Assembly (NCBI GenBank): GCA_011947345.1
Contig: JAAVTG010000218.1
Coordinates: 1 to 64,000 of the forward strand
Source: Phytophthora quininea
Taxonomy: Eukaryota > Oomycota > Peronosporomycetes > Peronosporales > Peronosporaceae
Reading direction: 5' to 3'
DNA length: 64,000 bases
Shown: piece after piece, positions 43,087-51,684 of the stretch
Layout: the number at the start of each line of letters is the position of its first letter
How positions within the stretch are numbered: position 1 is the first letter of the stretch
Notes under the pieces: generated by a model
What the model was told of the DNA's origin: nothing
Seen by the model: the letters and a program-made list of their open reading frames with translations, nothing else
The model's database searches: none
Position numbers and translations under genes: made by a program

Positions 43087-43938
43087 CTAACTCACGCTCT
43101 TCACAAACTCCTCATAATATTTGTAGTTTTCGGCCTTCCTCAACTCAACCTCCGTCAATTTGTCCAGCCCCAACCCCGTCTTGACAAACTCTTCTGATTT
43201 TCGTTGAACTGCCCAAATACCCACTCTTGCCTTCAATTCCGCTTCAGACGACTCTTTCAACGCATTCCTCGCCAACCAAGCATGGTCGGCATCCACCTTC
43301 GTAACGTACTTCACGTAGGTCTTGTAATTGTCGGACCTGATGAGATCAACGCGTGAAAGTGTTTCCAACCCCAATGTCGTCCACGCTTCGAATGTCGATG
43401 CATCTTTCCTGGCCCAGTTCATTATGACATCGTCCGTGTGCGCAGCCATCAGAGTCACGTAGTAGTTGTACTTGGGACTGGCCTTGATCGCTTCGTCCGT
43501 CATCTTGTCGAAACCTAACACTTTCTTGACATTCTCGGGCGATAAAAACTCCTGGTAGACCTTGTAAAGTGGACTCGCCACGAGTGCGTCGTCCGACAAG
43601 TGAGTGAGGCTTAATTTCCACTTGACCGACGAAATCGCTTCTTCGTCTTGGATCCAGAGCTTCACTTGGGACGACATTTTCTTGATCATTTCGTTTTCCT
43701 TTGCAGCTGCAGCTTCAGCTGCAGCAGCGGCCGCTTGCTTGAGACTTTCCCCGTTCGTGGGGAATAATCTCTTTAACGTCTCTATACTGGGCCACGTTCG
43801 CTCTTCCTCCTGGAAAGAATCGTCATCGTTTTGATTGTCGGCTCGGCGAAGCCTTTTCGAAGTATTGGGATCGAATGCAGCAACTTGGGCCAGTAGAGCG
43901 ACCACCGCCGCCACGAAGAAAGCCTGATGCCGCCGCAT
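43087..43938 (-). CDS. RXLR-like WY effector candidate, intact, different subfamily
   Basis: The frame is open from 43968, but the Met at 43938 starts a better signal peptide (MRRHQAFFVAAVVALLAQVA), giving 283 residues. The motif is KRLR (Lys for the first Arg), followed by an acidic stretch and EEER. An Ala-rich helical linker (about residues 69-81) leads into repeated modules: VKLWIQDEE, YKVYQEFLSPENVKKVLGF, YYVTLMAAH with AWTTLGLETL, YKTYVKYVTKVD, and EEFVKTGLGLDKL ending YYEEFVKSVS. Each ends in an L-G-L/F turn as in LWY repeats. It is distinct in sequence from the other effectors here and has no break. Confidence 0.85.
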   Translation of the reverse strand: MRRHQAFFVAAVVALLAQVAAFDPNTSKRLRRADNQNDDDSFQEEERTWPSIETLKRLFPTNGESLKQAAAAAAEAAAAKENEMIKKMSSQVKLWIQDEEAISSVKWKLSLTHLSDDALVASPLYKVYQEFLSPENVKKVLGFDKMTDEAIKASPKYNYYVTLMAAHTDDVIMNWARKDASTFEAWTTLGLETLSRVDLIRSDNYKTYVKYVTKVDADHAWLARNALKESSEAELKARVGIWAVQRKSEEFVKTGLGLDKLTEVELRKAENYKYYEEFVKSVS

Positions 43939-43982
43939 GGCGAATTCTAGAGTGGCAGTCTCACGCATAGAGCGCTAAGGTA

Positions 43983-44343
43983 TTGATCTCGGGATGGTGT
44001 TTTACACTTGAACAAACTAAGAATATCAGCACATCTCGTCGTCAACACACAATGATCTGCGCGACTTCCCAAATTGGGAAGTCACAGCTCCGGCTGGAAT
44101 TGCCGACCAGTTATTTAGCGAAAGCCGCTCGATTTCTAGAGCTTCGGATGGGAAATCCCGATAGTTTGAACAACATAAACTGCAAGAGATCTACTAGTGT
44201 AGCAGCAGGCCCAATCCCGAGCAGAAACTTTTCCTCTACACGAAGCCATGTGGGGGAAAAGCCAGAGCTGCTCATTCATCCGGTTAATAAGGCAGCCCCC
44301 AAGGGAGTGGAGTTGGTTAAGACAAACAATGCGTGAGTTGCGT
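43983..44343. other. Upstream region of effector, no gene
   Basis: An open frame of 117 codons (+, 43983-44336) shows no family signal. An initiator-like TGACTTCCCAATTTGG (minus) lies near 44066-44085, about 130 bp before the effector start. Confidence 0.3.
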
Positions 44344-44640
44344 CGGGGCATTCACGAGGCACGTTTAATTTGAGTCACGCGGAGGAGTGCGTGGTGGATC
44401 GAGAGAGTAGTGGCTGGTCTGGTTCGGCGTACAGCCACGTGGTAAGGTTTATGCGGTATCTTTGATCAGATGGACAGGACGCCACCCTGTTGACGGGTGT
44501 TGAGCGAACGCACGTCTGCCTGATGTCGCTCGTCCACTTCGCATCAGTTTTGATGTCGCCACCCTGTCGTAGGGTACTGTGCGACGCATCTTCGCCCTTG
44601 GCGCCTAACCGAGTATTAGCCTGAGGAGCATAGGTGAACC
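44344..44640. repeat. Composite dispersed repeat, copy B
   Basis: It matches 25200-25560 in two parts. 44344-44452 matches the reverse complement of 25200-25325. 44465-44610 matches 25345-25540 directly, but with one 30-bp unit instead of three. Confidence 0.7.
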
Positions 44641-44699
44641 GAGCGGGTTTTGCCGAGCCTGACCCTGACCGCACACCAGTGACAACACATCATTAGAGC

Positions 44700-45300
44700 G
44701 AGCACTTAGCTGGAAAGCCTTGGGTGCCCTTGTAAGTCGGCCTTTCGTCGGACAGCGACAGGTGATCACGCGAGCCCCACAATAAAATACGCGTGGGAAC
44801 TTGGCGGTGTGTGGCGGAAGGTGATTTCGACACCTAGTCAGATGGAGACGTTCGTCGCATCGACTTGCACCAGGCGTCAGCTAGAACAAGCTGAGCCTTC
44901 TTGGTCGCAGCCGATCCGCCATGCCGTTGCTGCCGGTCCTTCGACGGAGCCGAAAAATTCTGCGCTTGGGACGAGACGTTTGAAGTCTGCACGCGCTTGA
45001 TCTTGTCGCTAGAGGCTCGCTGCGCCGACGCAGCGAAAGACTGAATGAGAGCTCGGTTGAACCGACTCCGCCGAAATTATCGCAATAGAACTCGGACACC
45101 TACGTTTGCCTCGGCGAAGTCGTTTGCAGCGTCGCGGATCTAAATCCGCCGCGTGGATTCATGTCGTGCCCTGACATCCTCGTGCTCGTGTCAGACAATC
45201 CACTGACGCTGCCTGATGAATCTTCGTACAATTGTGCACATAGCCTTCTTTCCGATCCAACCCAAAACTTGTTTCCTTCGAACTTCATTCGCCGGAAACT
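44700..45300. other. GC-rich stretch, no recognised gene
   Basis: Short open frames on both strands (44809-45000, 44881-45099) have no family signal. It could be a decayed transposon gag region. Confidence 0.25.
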
Positions 45301-45305
45301 TTGCC

Positions 45306-45555
45306 TCCTTGAACAGAAAAAGAAAAGTGTTCTTCTTTATGTTTTACAAGCCACAGACCCAGGATAACGTTTCATGCCATCCAGTGTTGAACGAGCGGTA
45401 TATTTCTACCGTCCCTTGGACTTCTTCTCGGTCATTGTTCATGACGACAACCCTCGACACTCGCAACAAATCTAAAGCTTCTATGCGAAAACGAAGCTGT
45501 GAAAACATCATTGAAGGCAATCCAACCGTTAACGTTAACCGCTCGCGATGACTCA
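45306..45555. repeat. Effector 3'-flank duplication, copy B
   Basis: Partner of 28986-29250, differing at roughly a dozen positions. Confidence 0.8.
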
Positions 45556-45561
45556 TGTTTG

Positions 45562-46321
45562 CTACACGCGAGAAAGCAAGTTGATTTTGGCGCTATCGCC
45601 CAGAATCGTCATGTACGTGCGGTAATTGGCGTGTTTGGTGAGTAGCTCCCCCGTCAGTCCTCCCATTCCCACCGAGCTCTTGATGTACTCTTCGGGTCTC
45701 TTCATCACCGCCCGAATCGCAAGCTTCGCAAGACTCTCCGCATTATATCTTAGTGAATAAGCATCCTCGAATGATGGAGTCGGCATCTTGTTCGCTTTAA
45801 TGGCCTTGTCGTCGACCATGTTGACGTACTTGGTGTAGATTTTCATTTCATCTGCCTCCTTCATGAATTTCACCGGGACATCGTCGAGCCCCAGCATCGA
45901 CCAAATATTGTGAGTTGGGACGTCTCTCTGTAGATATCCGTCCAACCTGCTGTCGAACTTGTCAAGGAATCGTTGGTAGTACTTGTAGTTTTTGGCTTTC
46001 ACGAGCCTAGCACCAAATTTCTTCCCCAGCTTCAAGTCATTCTTGACTTGTCCAGGGGTGTTATCGAACTCGAACCAGCGGTCGACTTGTTTCCAGTTTG
46101 CTGCGTCCTCAGTTTTTTGGCTGCTTTCTTTTTTCAAGGAATGACGACACGGCAAGAATCTTGATCCCCTCTTCGGCGCTAATTCTCAGGTTCCGACCAA
46201 GCGAGCTCTTCACTTGAGCCTTAATGGTTGCAGTCGTGGCTGAGCCAGTTGGTTCTACCACAACAGTGGTGATACTGGCGAAGAAGATGGCGACTATGGC
46301 GAAATGATGCAAAAGAGTCAT
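45562..46321 (-). pseudogene. RXLR-WY effector with one apparent frameshift
   Basis: ATG 46321 starts a signal peptide (MTLLHHFAIVAIFFASITTV). RNLR follows, then EEG in place of EER. The frame breaks near 46130 and resumes as KKESSQKTEDAANWKQVDRW with FYQRFL-type YYQRFLDKFDSRLDGYL, IWSMLGLDDVP, EMKIYTKYVNMVDD and RPEEYIKSSVGMGGL to the stop. All parts are well kept, so a single sequencing indel could be the only defect. It is the undamaged relative of the fused locus at 29255-30393, sharing both flanks. Confidence 0.75.
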
Positions 46322-46358
46322 GGGGGTTGGAAAGTCTTGGACGTGTTGGTGTCTGGAA

Positions 46359-46375
46359 GGCGAATTGCGAACTGA
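46359..46375 (-). promoter_or_regulatory. Oomycete initiator-like element
   Basis: The minus strand reads TCAGTTCGCAATTCGCC, 38 bp before ATG 46321. Confidence 0.55.
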
Positions 46376-46690
46376 CGCAGAATAAATAACGTATCGCACG
46401 CTGCTGTTGCTGTGCTGGTACATGATGACGTGAATTGCTTGAACTCAAATCCCAATTGTTGTTGCAGAGCTGAGCTGTAGAATACCGAGTAGATGGCAGT
46501 TTTTATCGCCCTCCTTCCGTCAGAATATCTGATTCGTTCAAAAGTACTCGAGTTATCGTGGTGACCACTGTAGATAGAATATCTGAGCATCTTCCACATT
46601 GGACGACAACCGAGAAGCGCTGGGTTCTTGCCAGCTATTTGAGAAACTCTACAGAGGTTTTCATCTTGAGATGGGAACTACGATATCTAA
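46376..46690. repeat. Effector 5'-flank duplication, copy B
   Basis: Partner of 30450-30760. Confidence 0.7.
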
Positions 46691-46737
46691 CGAACAGCGT
46701 CAACATTGTACTTCCGTGGAGCCTAAATACCTTCTTC

Positions 46738-46966
46738 TTCCCTGTATGTCCTTGACATGCTCTTCGGGTCTCTTCTCCGCGATGCGCACCGCAAGTTTCG
46801 GATAGCATAATGCCGCGGCTAAAAGTTTTTGTTTTCGTCGCTATTATATCGTATGCGACTAATTTACTTTGTTTCGTGGTTATGGCAGCGCTTCTGTTCA
46901 AAGCTACCGACAGAGCATGCGAACTACCGATACTTTAAGGGATATCTGGACAACGCAGAGTAACTG
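46738..46966. pseudogene. Two effector C-terminal scraps in opposite orientation
   Basis: Minus strand 46738-46800 reads KLAVRIAEKRPEEHVKD. Plus strand 46905-46966 reads HANYRYFKGYLDNAE and a stop. In the intact family these two pieces follow each other on one strand, so one has been inverted. Confidence 0.5.
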
Positions 46967-47277
46967 AGGTGCTGAAGTGAAAGCGGAGATAATACACCCG
47001 ACAACGCACTCGGCTTGTTGTCGAGATCAACTACCTTGGCTTGACGTATGCGAACCTCTCTATTCGCATGCAAAAACCTACTACTAATAGTGAAATTTTA
47101 CTGTAAACTAACGACAACGCCCTTGAAGTCAGCAGCTGCGATCTTCTAGCAGCACTCGAAGGGAGCCAGTCTCCAATTTACTGTCCCGATGGCAGACTGT
47201 TGCCACGACCGCGTTGCGCAGTCGAAGACAACACGCAAGAGAGAAGATCGCTTTGACCAGGTTAGCTTCGTCTTGCG
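46967..47277. other. Intergenic stretch
   Basis: Nothing recognised. Confidence 0.3.
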
Positions 47278-47625
47278 TTAAACATTCTTAGACTTACTGG
47301 CTATGGACAGTTCGAAGGAAAGCCCCAGCCGACCTTCGAACTGCTTCAAGTAGCCCTCGTAGAACCTGTACTGTTTGTCCTTCTTTGGCCACCTTCCTGG
47401 TTGCAGCGATCCCCGACAGCAACAGTGTAGTGGAGCCAATCGTCTCAACTCAAGCACTTCAAAAGGAATCTTGATCTTCTCTTCGCTGTCGTCTTCAGTA
47501 GTGGTCGAGGTATTGCGAGAGGCCACCATTGGGATGTTGTTACTCGACTCAATTGCAGAGCAGCTGACGATGCCGAAGCAGATGCTTGCCATTCATATTG
47601 ACAGAAGATAACGACGTCGACCCAT
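47278..47625 (-). pseudogene. RXLR-like effector relic, truncated
   Basis: ATG 47625 (MGRRRYLLSI) meets a stop, and the signal peptide carries on in the next frame (MASICFGIVSCSAIES). NTSTTTEDDSEEKIKIP follows, an eroded RXLR-EER segment. Only the Y part of the first module (YRFYEGYLKQFEGRLG) remains before the end. Confidence 0.55.
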
Positions 47626-47655
47626 GGGAATGTTGCAAATACCGGTACTAGAAGT

Positions 47656-47672
47656 GGCGAACTGGGAACTGA
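47656..47672 (-). promoter_or_regulatory. Oomycete initiator-like element
   Basis: The minus strand reads TCAGTTCCCAGTTCGCC, about 30 bp before ATG 47625. Confidence 0.5.
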
Positions 47673-48112
47673 TATAGAGGCCACTGAAGGTTTGGAGTAT
47701 GAACAAGGAAGGTGGGGAAATGCCAATCCAAGCGAAAGTGATTGCCTTCACTGACACAAATCCAAGTAGCTTAAATATCGCTTTGGTTTCTTGTCGTGGT
47801 GGCAAATGATAGACAGGATACGGCGACACTACTGCTGTGATTTTAATCAACTCCCTGGGATTATGACCCAGCCGAGCAGGTACATCAATGGAGACTATGC
47901 GGTTGACAAGTACAATATGATCATTTTTAACTCGGTTGGGAGCGTTGTAACGTCATCGAGTGAGGGGGTAGTTTATGCTCCGTATTCGATAGCTTACCGT
48001 TCGAGCAAATGTGCGACCTTATGGGCGTGTTGCCGGAGAGCTTGTTCGTGAAATGATATCGGGGATTACAGATGTGGGGCACAGTCATGCGATTCGCGTC
48101 TGGCAACCTTTC

Positions 48113-48553
48113 CTAGTCATCTTCTTCGCTTGCCGAGCCAGACGTTTTACCCCGCCCACGGAATGGAATACAATCCGGATCATCTACAAACGTCTTGATC
48201 CACCACGTCTTGAACCGCCACGCTTTGACCCTCTCCCAGAAAGTCATGTCGTCTCCAGACCCTGAGCGAGAGTTGGATTTGTCCAGCTCACAATACTCTG
48301 GCGGGTAAGAAACTTTGACTCCGTTTCCTGCATTACCTCCACCACCCATCGCAGCGGCGTGGCCAAACCCTCGTCGCTCTTCTTCGGCCGCAGGCTGATC
48401 ACTTACGTCAACGTTGTCGAACGATAAGGCCTCGGTCGGAACGGTAGTCGCAGGCACGCCTTTCCTGACGAAATTCGCAGCGCTCGCCAAATGCTTCTCG
48501 CAACTTAACAGTTCAACCACCATGGTTGCGATGACAATTTGCACCAGACGCAT
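48113..48553 (-). CDS. Small secreted effector-like protein, intact
   Basis: A 146-residue frame with a signal peptide (MRLVQIVIATMVVELLSCEK, about 1-25). There is no RXLR, but EEER occurs at about residue 58, followed by a glycine-rich stretch and a tryptophan-rich segment (FWERVKAWRFKTWWIKTF) and an acidic end. It fits an RXLR-like secreted protein that lost or never had the RXLR motif. An initiator-like element lies 30-45 bp upstream (GTCATTTGGCAACTTCC on the minus strand, about 48580-48597). Function unknown. Confidence 0.65.
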   Translation of the reverse strand: MRLVQIVIATMVVELLSCEKHLASAANFVRKGVPATTVPTEALSFDNVDVSDQPAAEEERRGFGHAAAMGGGGNAGNGVKVSYPPEYCELDKSNSRSGSGDDMTFWERVKAWRFKTWWIKTFVDDPDCIPFRGRGKTSGSASEEDD

Positions 48554-48689
48554 GCTTAGCTACAGATGCGGTTGCTGGAGGGAAGTTGCCAAATGACTGG
48601 GTACTAGCGATTGGTTTGATAGGAAATAATCAAGTCAGTTGGCAATCCTAGATGACGTATCGCGTCTTCAAGATGAGCAAATATACACA

Positions 48690-48797
48690 GCAGAGCCAGA
48701 ACAGCCATGTCATGAATCTTGGCCAAGTCAGCCATACCAATATCGATGATTCTGACAAACAAGACGATTGCAATCGCAAAACGATGCGAAGGCATGG
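48690..48797 (-). pseudogene. Orphan signal-peptide fragment
   Basis: MPSHRFAIAIVLFVRIIDIG followed by MADLAKIHD resembles the N-terminus of the relic at 34926-36055 (ATIGMADSAKM). The rest of the gene is gone. Confidence 0.45.
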
Positions 48798-49141
48798 TGA
48801 ATCTGAACGATTTCTTTTGCCTAAATCTCAACCGAAGCGATTGAAAACGCACAGTACGCAAGCGACTGGAGTCAATTGTCCACTTGGTCCCAACCTGCGG
48901 CCTCCTCGGTTTGTAACAACTCAACACTACATGAAAATCTCGGCGAGATATTGCAAATTTGAGCCCGCTCGAATGCAGTCAATATTGTGGCCGGACCTGA
49001 AAAAAACGATTAAAATTTCTTGGCGATCGATTCAAGGGCAATTCGACGTGCATCCAAGCAAGGAGCATCGTCCGGTTTAGCAAAAGAAAAGGATGCTGTG
49101 CAATCATCAAGTCTGTCAGTTTCCATTCGCAATCGCATCCT
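48798..49141. other. Intergenic stretch
   Basis: Some WY-family-like words occur on the minus strand, but no continuous match. No gene is supported. Confidence 0.3.
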
Positions 49142-49878
49142 TCATAGAGCGACGTTGTTCACGTTGTCTAGATACGCTTTCAAGTAGCGGTAGTTGACAT
49201 GGTCCGTCAGTTCTGTACCAGTCAAACCTCGCAGTCCCAGCCAGCTCTTGACGTACTCCTCCGGTCTTTTATTCGCAGCCCAAATACCCACTCTGGCAAT
49301 CAACTCCTTTGTGACTGCGGGAAGTAGATCTCTGGGAGAGAGGGTGCCGGCATCAATCCTGCTCTGATGGCTTGCTCGTCAAACTTATCGACGTAGTTGA
49401 TGTAGACCTTCAACTCGTCGGACTCCTTGATGGCGTTCAAAGGGATTTTCTCAAGGCCAAGCATCTTCCAGACGTTGTAGGTGGGGAGGTAATCCTGTAC
49501 CAACTCGTCCAGCCTGCCTTGAAACTTGGTCAGGTATCCTTGGTAGAACTTGTAGTTCTTGTCACCCTTGAGCTTATCGCCAAACTTCTTCGTCATTTTC
49601 AGACCGGCCTTGACTTCCTCGGGAGTCCACAATTTCTTGAACCAGTCGTCGACTTCTGTCCACTTTGCTGCTTCTTTAGCTTTCGTTACCGCGCCCAACT
49701 TTGCAGCAAGTGACGAAATACCAGGAAGGTTGACCCGTTCTTCCGTGTCAAGTTCTTCGACGACTCGAAGGTTTCGATCTCGACTATCCGGGCTTGGCGA
49801 CTGGATCGAGTCTGATGAAATGACAGCAGCGACGCCGACGAAGTAGATGGCAAACAGCACGACGTGAAACAGACGCAT
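49142..49878 (-). pseudogene. RXLR-WY effector with one apparent frameshift near the end
   Basis: ATG 49878 starts a signal peptide (MRLFHVVLFAIYFVGVAAVI). RNLR is at 35-38 and EER at 46-48. Then WTEVDDWFKKLW with FYQGYLTKFQGRLDELV, VWKMLGLEKIP and LKVYINYVDKFDE. The frame is lost at YFPQSQ (near 49310) and the usual end, KRPEEYVKSWLGLRGL to YRYLKAYLDNV, continues in the next frame to TGA at 49142. If the single indel is an assembly error, this is a complete canonical effector. Confidence 0.8.
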
Positions 49879-49908
49879 AGCGAACTTGGGACTGTCTTGA
49901 AGATGGCT

Positions 49909-49925
49909 GGCGAATTGAGAATTGG
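49909..49925 (-). promoter_or_regulatory. Oomycete initiator-like element
   Basis: The minus strand reads CCAATTCTCAATTCGCC, 31 bp before ATG 49878. Confidence 0.55.
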
Positions 49926-49929
49926 TTCA

Positions 49930-50426
49930 GAGCGAGGTTTGTTGTGCGCGGGATTACGGATACCAATGAAGGACTAGCAATCGGAAAAGAAACGAGAACG
50001 ACGAGAGATGTGCATCAGTTCCCGACGGGAACGACGGGGAAAATGATCAGCAGAGATGATCAGTCAAAACTGACGTCATTATCATCTGTGGCATTGGCAT
50101 GTACTCTTTGCTGACATGACTAAACGGACCGACGAAGAAAAACATGTCGATCAATAAACGATATTTCCTGCGCTTAGGAGTATGTAATTGTCTTCGAACA
50201 CATAGAGCAACAGCTACATCGAAGCCTTTTGTTTGGCGACTATCGGTAGCAACGTCAGATCTCAACCTCATCCCAGGTGGCAATGGGGATTCATCAGCGT
50301 TGACAAAGCAAAGACGACCGATCTGACCGCTTTACACGGACAATATTGCGTTACGATCGCTTTGTGGAGGATTAAAAGCCAACGGATTCACGCTACTTTA
50401 GCAGCTTTGAACCACGTGACTGGCGC
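49930..50426. other. Intergenic stretch
   Basis: Promoter side of the effector at 49878; no gene seen. Confidence 0.35.
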
Positions 50427-50865
50427 CTAGATGAGGATACCACCATGGTGCTTGAGCAGGACCAGCGTTCGGTACAGATCATACTCCCTCTTCTCACCAA
50501 AAGCCGCAATCGCGCTGTTGGCCTTGTCAGCTTGCGTGAGGTGCGCCGGCATCTTCTTCGCCTTCAGCCAGTCCTTTAGCACTGCCGATACGTCCTTGTT
50601 GTTTTTCCCCATATCGCGAAGGCCCGACTTCTCCATTTTCCACTTAAGAATCCCCATTCAGCGCTCTTCATCGTCAGCCGGGTCGTCATCGCCCACATCG
50701 TTGTACAGACGGTCGTCGTCGTCGGTTCTCTTTGCTTCTCAGAAACCTCTCGATCTTATTGGCATTCGTCTCCGTTGAGAGCTTGTTGTTATCGGATGAT
50801 GAAACAACATCGTAGCTGACGAAAAGAGTAGCAGCTGCAACTAGCAAGACGGAGCTGACACGCAC
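50427..50865 (-). pseudogene. RXLR effector of another subfamily, start and frame lost
   Basis: The signal peptide reads RVSSVLLVAAATLFVSYDVV, but the codon at its start (50865-50863) is GTG where ATG is expected. RFLR follows, then a frame change in an acidic stretch (NDVGDDDPADDEER, with EER), then a TGA directly before the open C-terminus (MGILKWKMEKSG to LYRTLVLLKHHGG). The C-terminal 75 residues show a W...Y pattern like short WY effectors and are unlike the others here. Three separate defects make true decay likely. Confidence 0.7.
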
Positions 50866-50869
50866 GATG

Positions 50870-51372
50870 AGGCTTGGCTGGTGGAGTTGACGGCAAAAGC
50901 AAAAGTGTCTTCGAATTAATTTGAGTTTCCTTCGTCAATACAGGCATTAGGGGCAAATAAGTTCAATTTTTTCGTTATGGGCCAAAGGCATGAGGGTGCT
51001 TGCTTGCGTGCAAGGCAAGGTGTCGAATGGTAGCCCACAAAGGGATAGTGGAAGGGTTGGAATTCGTTGAGCGTGCCGAGCGTGCCGAGCGTGGAGTCGA
51101 ATCGAGCTGTCGAAGCGAGGCTTGCTGTTGGTGACGCTCGAACCGAAATGAACCGACTGCGCAGAGAAACTCTGCCACCGAGGGCAAGTGTCGCTCGCCG
51201 GCTGGCCCAAGACTCTGGCAGCTTAGACTTGTTGAAATGCCTTCTTTCGGTTGCGAATGGGCCTTAAGGAAACATATTCCGCTTGTTCCGTTCGCTCCGC
51301 TCATTGCACGCGGAAAATAAACCTGTCTTCACTTGTTGTCAGAGTAAACAAGCCGTAAACTAAACCCAACCA
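50870..51372. other. Intergenic stretch
   Basis: A short direct repeat (GAGCGTGCC x3 at about 51070-51092) is present; no gene recognised. Confidence 0.3.
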
Positions 51373-51609
51373 ATGCAGCTTCTCTTTAGAATCATCAAGC
51401 CACAACCATGCTCGAAAACAACCTATGTCGACGCATGGTCAAAACTCTGCGGGTTGCAAACTGATCCCACAAACTACAACTGCACAGTCAAATACAGCGG
51501 TAGCCAAAAGGTGGTGAAGTGCAGCTCCAAACAAAACTGTTTCCTGACCAAGGCAAAAGACCCAGCAACTTACGACAACGGAATGCCTCAGATCAATACA
51601 GTTGCTTGA
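51373..51609 (+). CDS. Small cysteine-containing unknown protein
   Basis: A 78-residue frame with five cysteines (KPQPCSK; SKLCGL; NYNCTV; VVKCSSKQNCFL). No signal peptide is evident; an upstream exon could supply one. It is not recognised. It may be a last exon or a fragment. Confidence 0.35.
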   Translation: MQLLFRIIKPQPCSKTTYVDAWSKLCGLQTDPTNYNCTVKYSGSQKVVKCSSKQNCFLTKAKDPATYDNGMPQINTVA

Positions 51610-51684
51610 CATCCGCAGGGGTTATACCTAAGTACACTTTCTCGGGGCTTGTAGTTTCGACCTTTGTGATGTCTTTGAAGCAGT

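Noticed and set aside
43983..44336. Open frame of 117 codons upstream of the effector
   Set aside because: No domain, no coding-like composition, and it overlaps the expected promoter.
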